Below are positions 7,574-14,162 of a DNA stretch of 15,000 nt, piece by piece. The notes beneath the pieces were generated by a model. It was given only the letters and a program-made list of their open reading frames with translations, was not told the origin of the DNA and ran no database searches. The stretch is taken from NCBI GenBank assembly GCA_905221605.1, contig CAJNDS010002596.1, positions 90,001-105,000 of the forward strand. The letters are read 5' to 3'. Numbering within the stretch: position 1 is the first letter of the stretch; each line of letters starts with the position of its first letter. This DNA comes from Symbiodinium natans. Its lineage: Eukaryota > Sar > Dinophyceae > Suessiales > Symbiodiniaceae. The translations under genes were made by a program, and so were the position numbers.

Positions 7574-7762
7574 GCCCCCTGAGGACGCACATCAGCAACC
7601 CCCAACCCTAAGCCCCAAAATAAACCCGAAACCCCTAAAAACCTCAAACCCCAAAATCCGGATCTGTGATTCACCTCTTGAGCCCGGAAACTTAGATGCA
7701 GGGTTTGAGGTTGCTAGGTATTATGATCTCTGTCATTCACCCCACCCCCCCCCCCGCCCCCC

Positions 7763-8048
7763 AGCACGTGCATCCGGTTCTCAGGGTTTAGGGTGTAGGG
7801 TTTATAGAAAGTGTACAGAGGGTTTGGGTCCCAATAACGTTTTGAACGAAAGTCTTGAACGAAACTCTTTGAAAGAAATGTGTTGAGCGGGTTTCCTTCT
7901 CAGGCTCTACTCTTTCAGAATCATATTGAATCCCATGGTGCGAAACGAACGAATCGTGGCGGGTCTGGGAATGATTCGCCTTTCTTGGGGGGGCCTCTTG
8001 GGGCCTGTTGGTGGGTTGTCCCAACGAGCTTTGAGCGAGTTTCTGTTT
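7763..8048. other. Unique sequence, no supported gene
   Basis: One degenerate telomeric unit near 7787-7803. The overlapping frames of 78 to 114 codons on both strands have no motifs. Confidence 0.35.
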
Positions 8049-8111
8049 TAGAGCCCTGAACCCTAAACCCTAAACCCTGAACCCTCCCTAACCGCCCCCC
8101 CCCCCCCCCCC
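8049..8111 (-). repeat. Telomeric block next to a C17 tract
   Basis: Five CCCTAAA/CCCTGAA units at 8049-8084, then a short spacer and C17 at 8095-8111. Confidence 0.92.
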
Positions 8112-8311
8112 ACCAGGATTTCTCGCCCTGGACTCCAGCAGGGAGAGGGGGGGATGCGGGAGGCGACCGGGGTTTTGAAAGGACCTGGATTTGAATGATC
8201 TGAATATGTGGCCTCAAAGGCACTTTGGATGTAATTACTTGAGCTCGGCTTGTCAGCTGCTCTAGACAAATGACTTGGGAAACTCACAATGACATCCCAG
8301 AAAAAGTTTAT
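8063..8311 (-). other. Stop-free island, possible coding remnant
   Basis: The minus strand is open for 82 residues; the first start-like codon is GTG at 8285-8287. The first ~65 residues look like ordinary soluble protein (SNYIQSAFEATYSDH, then Pro-rich). The remainder is poly-Gly from the C17 tract and GFRV from the telomeric block. If exonic, the original frame probably ended before the poly-C; a GGTGGGG there could be a donor site. No family is recognised. Confidence 0.22.
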
Positions 8312-8516
8312 TTATTTTGTCTTGAGGGCTTGGGGTCTAAAACTGACTGTTTTTGACTCTTCCCTCAAAACTAGCCCATATTCACTAGCACTCCGAAGCA
8401 CCCTAAACCCTGAACCCAGTAGGCCCCTGGCCAGCGACAGCGCCGGTGGTGCGAAAAGGTCTGCCGAGTTTCGTCGCCCACGCCGCCTGGATCAAGGGGC
8501 ACCAAAAGTCGTTTGA
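8289..8516 (+). other. ATG-initiated 75-codon open frame, doubtful
   Basis: The plus strand has a true ATG and 75 codons, with a hydrophobic/basic first third (FIYFVLRAWGLKL) and an Arg-rich end. It overlaps the minus-strand open island and runs through degenerate telomeric units near 8400-8418, translated as STLNPEP. It is probably a chance frame. Confidence 0.12.
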
Positions 8517-8651
8517 AGGTTCAGAAGCCGAGTAGTTGAGGGTTGAGGGCTTATAGGGTGTATAGGGTGTAGGCTTTAGGGCCAATATGCGTAGCCCCGA
8601 TTCAGGGGCACGGCCCCCGAGCTCTGAGCAAGGCTGTCAGGGGGACCTCTT

Positions 8652-8733
8652 TGGGTTTTAGGGTTTGAGGGTTTTAGGGCTTAGGGTTTTAGGGTTTGAG
8701 GATTTTAGGGTTAAGGGTTTAAGGGTTTATAGG
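8652..8733 (+). repeat. Degenerate telomeric array, TTTAGGG strand
   Basis: Units of TTTTAGGG, TTTGAGGG, TTAGGGC and TTTAAGGG, frequently eight bases long. Looser G-strand units also lie at 8536-8582. Confidence 0.82.
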
Positions 8734-8835
8734 GGAGTGCACACTCATTGAGCTGTCCGTCCACATACCCTCTCGACCTTCAATAGCCTGGCAGCGTCCC
8801 GGTAAGCAGAACGGAATAGAGAACAGCCCCCTCTA

Positions 8836-9056
8836 GCCCTAAACCCCCGAACAGGGACAAACCCCCCAAACCCTGAGCCCTTAACCCTAAACCCCACAAG
8901 CCCTAAGCCGTGAAACCCTAAACCCTATAAGCCCTATAAGCCCTAAACCCTATAAGCCCTAAACCCTATGAGCCCTTAATCCTAAACCCTAGAAGCCCTC
9001 AGCCCTAAACCCTATAAGCCCTAGATCCTAAACCCTAACACCTAAAAGCCCCAAAT
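8836..9056 (-). repeat. Degenerate telomeric array with CCCTATAAG variant
   Basis: About 220 bp of CCCTAAA relatives, including a repeated CCCTATAAG nonamer around 8923-8960 that alternates with CCCTAAA. A minus-oriented unit is preserved despite many length changes. Confidence 0.85.
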
Positions 9057-9133
9057 GCGGGGTGTGTAAGGCCGGAGCCCCTTCGACGGCGATCGCTCCT
9101 GTGGAATGGCTGGTTCTCTTGTATGCACCCTGA
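9032..9133 (+). other. Short open island between telomeric blocks
   Basis: The plus strand is open for 33 residues with a CGVC pair and a hydrophobic end (WLVLLY). It has no ATG. The complementary strand is also open across most of the island, so coding is unproven. Confidence 0.12.
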
Positions 9134-9360
9134 ATCCCTAGCCCTAAACTCTAAACCCTAAACCCTAAATCCTAAACTGCTTTGGGCCTAAGGCCCCATG
9201 GTCCCATGGTGGTTAAGGGTATAGGGTTTCGGTTTGAGGGGTTCAGGGTTTAAGAGAACTGCCCCTCTCCAGCCGAACTAAGGCCCAAGTACCCCCCTAA
9301 ACCCTAATCCCACACCCTAAACCCTAAACCCTAAACCCTAAACCCTAAACCCTAAACCCC
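9128..9360. repeat. Cluster of telomeric blocks in both orientations
   Basis: CCCTAAA units at 9128-9178, degenerate TTTAGGG units at 9210-9252, then seven perfect CCCTAAA units at 9313-9359. Short unique spacers separate them. Confidence 0.92.
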
Positions 9361-9660
9361 GCAATCAAGCCTGGGTGAGGAGGGGTGCGTTGCATGTCAT
9401 GCCCTCAGAAACGCCTTGGGGCGTCAAAAGTAAGAGAAGAGGGTTCGGGGCTCGTACATGCACAAGGCTTCGGTATGAAACCCTTGCAGACAGCTGCAAA
9501 AAAGCTTTTTGTACTCCTAAGCCCTAAACCCTAGACCCTAAACCCGAAACTAAACCCGAATTGAAATGCGAACTTTGACCCAAACCCACCAACATCAACT
9601 GCCAGACCGATGGATAGCTCTATAGGTTTTTGGGGCTTAGGGTTGAGGGGCTAGGGTTCC
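9361..9660. other. Unique sequence with minor telomeric units
   Basis: CCCTAAA-type units at 9518-9560 and a weak TTTAGGG-type run at 9630-9663. No gene is supported. Confidence 0.4.
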
Positions 9661-9669
9661 GGGTTCAAC

Positions 9670-9786
9670 TTGGTTGCCCAGTAAGCATAGTATGATAAGG
9701 GGCACCCATTTGTGGGCCGGCTACTTTAAATAAGCGAGCCTTGAACAAACAAAAACTAAAAAAAGGTGCCCCCACTGGGCTACCAA
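9670..9786. mobile_element. MITE-like element, family 2, copy 1
   Basis: A 117-bp element with imperfect terminal inverted repeats: left TTGGTTGCCCAGT, right complementary to TTGGTAGCCCAGT. Subterminal GGGGCACC on the left pairs with GGTGCCCC on the right. Its left 50 bp align well with 12894-12945, and the ends of both copies match. No protein could be encoded. The right end abuts a CCCTAAA array directly. I see no clear target duplication here. Confidence 0.75.
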
Positions 9787-9841
9787 ACCCTAAACCCTAA
9801 ACCCTAAACCCTAAACCCTAAACCCTAAACCCTAAACCCTA
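9787..9841 (-). repeat. Telomeric array abutting family 2 element
   Basis: Eight perfect CCCTAAA units beginning at the right terminus of the element. The element may have inserted at the array edge, or the array may have been seeded there. Confidence 0.96.
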
Positions 9842-9949
9842 GTATGGTTTTCAAGGCGTAAGGCCCCAGAGGAACCTCCAGCTGGATACCGGCCATGAAC
9901 TCCACCGACTGGCGTCGAGGCGGACGAGCCCTGGACTTGTCTTAAGGGG
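9842..9949. other. Unique GC-rich island, no supported gene
   Basis: CAGCTGGATAC at 9879-9889 is shared with 7151-7161. The plus strand is open for about 35 residues without support. Confidence 0.35.
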
Positions 9950-10001
9950 GGTTTCGGGTTTAGGGTTTAGGGTTTGGGGTTTAGGGTTTAGGGTTTAGGG
10001 G
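9950..10001 (+). repeat. Telomeric block, TTTAGGG strand
   Basis: Seven units, with one TTTCGGG and one TTTGGGG variant. Confidence 0.93.
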
Positions 10002-10102
10002 CGAATGAAGGGGAGGGGTGCTTGAAGGGTGGAGCTCCGGAGGTGGGGGTTAAGGAGGGTTTTGAAAAGACTGCGAGAGTTTTAGGGAGTTTTGGGCGGA
10101 TT

Positions 10103-10387
10103 GGGGGGGGGGGGGGGGGCGAGGGTGGGAGGGGGGGGGGGGAGGGGGGGGGAGTGGGGAGGGGGAGGGGGGGAGCGGGGGAGGGGGGAGGGGAGGGAGG
10201 GGGAGGGAGGGGGGGAGGGCGGGAGGGGGGGGGGAGGGGGGGATGGGCGGGGAGGGGGGGAGGGGGGGAGGGGGGGGGGGAGGGGGGGAGGGGGGGGAGG
10301 GGGGGTAGGGGGGGAGGGGGGGGGGAGGGGGGGATGGTGGGGTTGGGGAGGGGGGGAGGGGGGGGGGGGGGGGGGGAGAGGGGGGGC
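10103..10387 (+). repeat. Extreme G-rich block, poly-G interrupted by A
   Basis: About 285 bp, overwhelmingly G, with A, C or T every four to ten bases and G runs of up to about 20. A unit such as GGGGGGGA recurs without a strict period. The plus strand can form many G-quadruplexes. Four overlapping long frames (Gly/Arg-rich on plus, Pro-rich on minus) arise purely from composition and are not genes. Confidence 0.95.
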
Positions 10388-10464
10388 TTTGGCTCGTGTT
10401 TTGGGAGTTGTGGTGGGATTGGAGGATGGTGGAGGTTGTTCAAGGACACCCAAAACCCAAAACC

Positions 10465-10545
10465 TTTAAACCCTAAACCCTAAACCCTAAACCCTAAACC
10501 CTAAATCTTTACCCGAAACCCTAAACCCGAAACCCTAAACCCTCA
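10465..10545 (-). repeat. Telomeric array, CCCTAAA strand
   Basis: Five perfect units, then CCCGAAA/CCCTAAA alternation. It opposes the TTTAGGG block at 9950 across the G-rich block. Confidence 0.93.
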
Positions 10546-10880
10546 ACTTTTTGGGGCCTTCAAACTTGAGGCGTTTTGTTCTGGGGCTCAGGGGTATGAT
10601 AGGCTCAGACGAAGAGCTTGCCTTAGCCCACAGAATCCTGTATACCCCCTGGAGTTGAGGTCATACATTCCATTTTACCCTTTCCTTAGGGGTATTTGTG
10701 TATATATACATATATAATCCATTTTACCCTTTCCTTGGGGGTATAAATATAGCTTTCTGAATAAATAAATACAAGCAAATAGTTTTTATCGAGAGATATA
10801 CACATACTATATACCCTTTTTGTTGTGGATATGCAATTCCTCTTCTTATCCAAGTGTCATCCCTGCATCAAACCCTAAAA
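10546..10880. other. AT-rich island with a 27-bp direct repeat
   Basis: Much more AT-rich than its surroundings, with TATATA runs at 10699-10717. TCCATTTTACCCTTTCCTT then GGGGTAT occurs at 10669-10695 and 10718-10744, with one mismatch and a 49-bp period. GGGTATA near 10739 and TATACCC near 10817 form a loose inverted repeat. No gene is seen. It could be a decayed AT-rich element or a matrix-attachment-like segment. Confidence 0.6.
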
Positions 10881-11104
10881 CACAAACCCTAAAACAGAGG
10901 CCCATACTCCAAAGAAAACTGGGTGTTGCTGTTGAAAGCCCTTTGAAAGTAATTTATGAATAGGTTCCCTTGAAAGGGAAAGAAGAGAAATTTAGAATTA
11001 TCCCGAAGCAATCCCCAGAAAAGGAGCCTGAGCCCAAAACACAAAACCCTGAAGCCACAAAAACCCTGAAATCGCCTGGAGCTCAAAAGTATCAGCCAAC
11101 AGGA
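10881..11104. other. Unique sequence, no supported gene
   Basis: Moderately AT-rich with a weak 65-codon minus-strand frame lacking motifs. Telomere-like CCCTAAAA/CCCTGAA traces occur near 10870-10890 and 11046-11072. Confidence 0.35.
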
Positions 11105-11170
11105 GAACCCTAAACCCTAAACCGTAAACCCAATATGCTTCGGGCTGGATTAGGGTTTTCGGGTTTAGGA
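11105..11170. repeat. Opposed short telomeric blocks
   Basis: CCCTAAA units at 11107-11130 face degenerate TTTAGGG units at 11149-11170 across about 18 bp. Confidence 0.85.
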
Positions 11171-11217
11171 TTTCGGGCTAGCGGCGCAGCCTCAGACCCC
11201 CCAAGCCCCAAACCCTG

Positions 11218-11379
11218 CTTGGAGGTTCATGGGTACATAAATAAGTAGGGTTATAAGTTTAAGGTTTAGGGTTTAGGGTTTAGGGTTTAGGGTTGAAGTA
11301 GGGTAGCTATGGTTGTAACCTTACTTAAGGTACTTGTGGAGTTTTGGGATTCGGGTATTAGTACCCATGAACCTCCAAG
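11218..11379. mobile_element. MITE-like element, family 3, complete copy carrying telomeric repeats
   Basis: A 162-bp element with perfect 19-bp terminal inverted repeats, CTTGGAGGTTCATGGGTAC at 11218-11236 and its complement at 11361-11379. Just inside the left end is AAGTAGGGTTATAAG. The interior contains four clean TTTAGGG units (11264-11294). No coding capacity. The ends recur at 14491-14513, 14595-14613 and 14973-15000. I see no obvious target duplication. The telomeric repeat lies inside the termini, so the element could carry it to new sites. Confidence 0.75.
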
Positions 11380-11391
11380 TACACCCCTCAG

Positions 11392-11511
11392 ATGTCTGCC
11401 TCCGTGACGACGAGCCGCTGGCACCACTTGCCATCTGACGAGTCGGAAGCTGTTAACTTATGGGCTGGGCTTGTTTGGGAACCCCAATTCTACATTTTTA
11501 TGCCCGGATAG
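11392..11511 (+). other. Short ATG-initiated frame beside family 3 element
   Basis: ATG to TAG, 39 residues, starting MSASVTTSRWHHLPSDESE and ending in an aromatic-rich stretch. The second half lies within the first unit of the 76-bp duplication. Residue composition is protein-like, but the frame is short, is preceded by no clear promoter, and has no known family. Confidence 0.18.
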
Positions 11512-11589
11512 ATTATACCCAGATAGATTAAACTTATGGGGTTGTTTTGGGAACCCCAATTCCAGCTTTTTGTGCCCAGATAGACTAAA
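11455..11589 (+). repeat. Imperfect tandem duplication, 76-bp period
   Basis: AACTTATGGG starts at 11455 and at 11531. Both copies continue TTGTTTTGGG-like, GGGAACCCCAATTC, a T-rich run, TGCCC, and GATAGA. Copy 1 carries an extra CCAGATAGATTA before copy 2. Confidence 0.85.
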
Positions 11590-11674
11590 CCCTGAACCCC
11601 AAAAACCCAAGATTCAAAAGGGGGCCTACGAACCAATACTTACCTAAGAACCCCAAACAAGCAAAATCAATTCC

Positions 11675-11812
11675 TTATATTGCCCTTATAAGGAAAACAT
11701 GGTTTGTGTTTTTGGGGGTTCGAACCCCCAACTTCAGAAAGATGCAGTGCACCGAGCCTAAGCAAAAGCCAGCTTGTCTGTCACTGGGCCGTAGTGCGGC
11801 TTGACAAGCTGG
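11675..11812. ncRNA. tRNA T-arm-like palindrome beside a long hairpin; doubtful RNA remnant
   Basis: TTGGGGGTTCGAACCCCCAA at 11712-11731 is a perfect palindrome containing the GGTTCGANNCC B-box/T-arm consensus. On the minus strand a weak A-box-like TTGCTTAGGCTCGG lies upstream at a roughly tRNA-like distance, but the acceptor, D and anticodon stems do not pair. Next to it CCAGCTTGTC (11769-11778) pairs with 11803-11812, with an inner CACT/AGTG stem. A 7-bp hairpin, CCTTATA/TATAAGG, lies near 11673-11693. This may be a tRNA-derived SINE fragment or chance palindromes. Confidence 0.25.
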
Positions 11813-11814
11813 TT

Positions 11815-11874
11815 ACCCTAAACCCTAAACCCTAAACCCTAAACCCTAAACCCTAAACCCTAAACCCTGAACCC
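11815..11874 (-). repeat. Telomeric array, CCCTAAA strand
   Basis: Eight units, the last CCCTGAA. It begins two bases after the hairpin stem at 11803-11812. Confidence 0.96.
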
Positions 11875-11995
11875 ATGGGCCAGGATTCGGTTCAGGGCAT
11901 GCCAAAGACCGAAACTGTAAACCCTCATTCAGAACACGACGTATACAGAGACCCTGCTGGGGCATAACTCTGAAGCTTGGTTTAAGGCTTAACTG

Positions 11996-12133
11996 GGGTT
12001 TAGGGTTTAGGGTGCGGGTTTAGGGTTTAGGGTTTAGGGTTTAGGGTTTAGGGTTTAGGGTTTAGGGTTTAGGGTTTAGGGTTTAGGGTTTAGGGTTTAG
12101 GGTTTAGGGTTTAGGGTTTAGGGTTTAGGGTTT
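11996..12133 (+). repeat. Second-longest telomeric array, TTTAGGG strand
   Basis: Two units, a short GTGCGGG interruption, then some 17 perfect TTTAGGG units, about 137 bp in all. GAAGCTTGG occurs on both sides (11972 and 12136), possibly by chance. Confidence 0.97.
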
Positions 12134-12344
12134 CGGAAGCTTGGGCTTCGGGGAACACGAGGCTGCGTAGAACTTGCGCATGTAAACACTCACTCACACG
12201 CCTGTGGTCCACGACGACTGCATGTGGGTTGGCTGCGCTTCTTGCAGATGTTACATAGTACCCGCAATACGGTACAGTCACGACGGGGCTCAGGGTGCCG
12301 GAATCTCTGAGAAGCACCCTCCCTGCCCTAGCCCCCAAGGTTGC
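12111..12344 (-). other. Stop-free island, possible coding remnant
   Basis: The minus strand is open for 77 residues from TGA to a TAA inside the telomeric array. The peptide has ordinary composition (SPVVTVPYCGYYVTSAR, then VVVDHRRVSECLH) until its last seven residues, which are translated CCCTAAA. There is no in-frame ATG; TTG at 12336 is the first start-like codon. SLVFPEA near the end resembles the island at 2139-2399, hinting at a shared source. No family is recognised. Confidence 0.22.
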
Positions 12345-12355
12345 TCATGATACGC

Positions 12356-12421
12356 CTAAACCCCAAACCCCAAGCCCCAAGCGCTAAGCCCGAACGAATC
12401 CCTGAGCCCTAAGCCCTACAC
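12356..12421 (-). repeat. Degenerate telomeric block, CCCTAAA strand
   Basis: CCCCAAA, CCCCAAG, CCCTAAG and CCCGAAC variants in heptamer register. Confidence 0.8.
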
Positions 12422-12428
12422 CCAGACG

Positions 12429-12477
12429 GGCCTGCGACATCCTCCGCCCACCCGTTCCGCCGGAGTGGACCTGTTTG
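12429..12477 (+). repeat. GC-rich island repeat, copy 1
   Basis: A 49-bp segment beginning GGCCTGCGACATCC and ending GGACCTGTTTG. It matches 13143-13191 at 45 of 49 positions without gaps. Both copies follow a CCCTAAA-type block and precede a TTTAGGG-type block. A shorter relative begins at 14449. Confidence 0.88.
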
Positions 12478-12893
12478 CAGGGTGAGGGTGCAGTCTATAG
12501 GGGTCTGTAGGGAAGGGGCTGGGCTTAGGGTTCAGGGTTTAGAGGTTATGGTTAAAGGCTTATGCGTAATAGACAATGGCTTGCAGGGTGTTCAAGACTT
12601 TACAAGGCTTACGAAGGGAATCGGATTCAGAGGGCTTGTAGGCTTATCCGGTTGAATAGGTTGAGGGCTCTCTACCTTTTCGCGAAATCAAGGATTACAA
12701 AGATAGGGCTTTGGAGTGTTGGCGTGGTAAACATCTTGCAAGGTGAACGTACAACCTGTCCCAACGTCAACCACGAACCTCTGTAGAGTCTGCAGACTAT
12801 CATTTTGCAGCAGTCTCCTGAGGCTCTAACCTCAAACCCTAAACCCTAAAGCGATGAGGGGTGTAGGGTTAGGGGGCTTTCTTCTTGTGCATC
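12478..12893. other. Mostly unique stretch, no supported gene
   Basis: Degenerate TTTAGGG units lie at 12521-12550 and CCCTAAA units at 12834-12849. A 74-codon plus-strand frame at 12562-12786 starts near CTTATG and is Arg-rich and motif-free, so I treat it as chance. Confidence 0.35.
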
Positions 12894-13013
12894 TTGGTAG
12901 CCCAGTAACCATGCTATAATAAGGGGCACCCTGTTGTGGGGGTGGCAACTGTATAAGGGAACCCTGAACCCTGAACGAAAAGCAAGGACGACAGGGGACC
13001 ACTGGACTACCAA
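12894..13013. mobile_element. MITE-like element, family 2, copy 2
   Basis: A 120-bp element with termini TTGGTAGCCCAGT and ACTGGACTACCAA; with one more base on each side the ends are CTTGG and CCAAG. GCAT stands immediately outside both extended ends (12889-12892 and 13015-13018), a possible 4-bp target duplication. The left half aligns with the copy at 9670 (AATAAGGGGCACCC shared nearly intact). The interior has two CCCTGAA units. Confidence 0.78.
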
Positions 13014-13040
13014 GGCATACTGACTGGGCTTGCAACGCGG

Positions 13041-13063
13041 CCCTAAACCCTAAACCCTAAACC

Positions 13064-13095
<32 letters not shown>

Positions 13096-13130
13096 ACCCT
13101 AAACCCTAAACTAAACCCTAAACCCTAAAC
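13041..13130 (-). repeat. Mosaic telomeric array, CCCTAAA/CCCTCAA
   Basis: About three CCCTAAA units, then six tandem CCCTCAA units, then CCCTAAA again with one short unit. The same CCCTCAA variant forms the block at 59-107. Confidence 0.95.
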
Positions 13131-13142
13131 GTGGGTGTACCA

Positions 13143-13191
13143 GGCCTGTGACATCCTCCGCCCGCCCGTGCCGCCGGACTGGACCTGTTTG
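13143..13191 (+). repeat. GC-rich island repeat, copy 2
   Basis: Partner of 12429-12477, 714 bp away. The four differences are single substitutions, and one creates an in-frame TGA, so any shared frame is not conserved as coding. Confidence 0.88.
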
Positions 13192-13196
13192 ACGGC

Positions 13197-13330
13197 TTTT
13201 GGGCTTTTGGGGTTTAGGGTTCTAGACCCAAGGGTAACCTAGGAAACATAGGGCTGCCTTTTTGGTTTACAGGGGTCCTGGGGTGTAGGGGTTTAGGGTT
13301 TAAGGGTTAGGGTTTAGGGATGTAGGATTG
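13197..13330 (+). repeat. Degenerate telomeric blocks enclosing a dispersed repeat
   Basis: TTTAGGG-type units at 13205-13220 and 13284-13320 surround 13221-13278, which is copy 2 of the repeat at 2399-2457. Confidence 0.7.
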
Positions 13331-13764
13331 ATCCTAGACTCTAGGGTTTTGGAGTCCGGTTCCCGTCTGAGCCCTACACACCGTAAGCTGCTTTGGAACC
13401 AGAAGTCCTGAAGCCCCGAACCCCTAAACCCCAAAGCCTAAAGCCCAAACCCTCAAACCTGACCAGGGCGTTTAGGGTTTTGAAAACCTTCGGCTTAGAG
13501 CTTTCCAGGGACTTTTTGGCGGCCGAGACGGGCCGACATGGAAGCTCTATATCGAGGATCAACCCTAAACCCTACACCCTAAACCCTAAATGGCCCTAAC
13601 CCCTAAACCCAAAACCCCAAAGTTCCATCCCTTCTCACGAGAAAGCTCACGATCTCCGATGTGGACCTCTGCCGTCCTACCGCCCCCCTGCGCCGGCGGA
13701 GACCCATGCGGGAGCGAGATTCTTGCCCTGAAGGCCGACCCCCCCAAAGAATGCATAGTCACCG
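13331..13764. other. Mixed unique sequence and CCCTAAA-type units
   Basis: Degenerate units at 13420-13455 and cleaner CCCTAAA units at 13562-13612. Open frames on both strands of about 60 codons overlap each other and begin or end in telomeric units. No gene is supported. Confidence 0.4.
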
Positions 13765-13798
13765 GGTTTAGGGTTTAGGCTTTAGGGTTTAGGGTTTT
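13765..13798 (+). repeat. Short telomeric block, TTTAGGG strand
   Basis: Four to five units, with one TTTAGGC variant. Confidence 0.9.
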
Positions 13799-13997
13799 GG
13801 TAGATTCGCCCCTGGACCCGGAACTCTGCTTGAACGCCTTAATAGTTTAATGCACATACAGTTGACGGCTTAAGTTTAAGGGTTTGCTGTTTAGGAAGCG
13901 CAACACCCCAAGTTCCAAATCCTTGAAGACGCCCTGCGCTCGAACCCCTGAGCCCTCGACCCCAACAAAAGCACCCCCACTCTGAACCTAAAACCTA

Positions 13998-14116
13998 CAG
14001 GGTGGGCCCCCTAATTATAAGTAGAGTTATAAGGGCCCTAAATTGGGTTATAAGGACCCTAAGTTAGGTTATAAGTCCCTTAACTACAGTTAGTATAGTA
14101 AGGGGGCCCCACCCTG
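13998..14116. mobile_element. MITE-like element, family 1, copy 2
   Basis: A 119-bp copy, same orientation as 4164-4283. It differs by one missing G in the left terminus and one G-to-A near position 18. TA lies outside both ends (13996-13997 and 14117-14118) and the sequences beyond are unrelated to those of copy 1, so the boundaries are well defined. Confidence 0.87.
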
Positions 14117-14162
14117 TATGTGCCTTCAGCCTTAAACTGCACACCTGAACCCTAAGCCCTGA

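Noticed and set aside
7542-7886. 114-codon plus frame and 100-codon minus frame over the C28 tract
   Set aside because: Poly-Pro and poly-Gly come from the homopolymer. The rest has no motif.
9988-10483. Long overlapping frames of 123-153 codons, Gly/Arg-rich on plus and Pro-rich on minus
   Set aside because: They are the translation of the G-rich block in every frame. All are open because poly-G/poly-C contains no stop codons.
11700-11775. Functional tRNA gene on the minus strand
   Set aside because: The T-arm core is present, but acceptor, D and anticodon stems do not pair and no clear anticodon loop exists.
11972-12144. GAAGCTTGG on both sides of the array at 11996 as a target duplication
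   Set aside because: Nine bases, not adjacent to the array edges at equal distance on both sides, and the core AAGCTT is a palindrome likely to recur.
12562-12786. 74-codon Arg-rich frame as a small gene
   Set aside because: No recognisable domain or start context, and chance frames of this length are common here.
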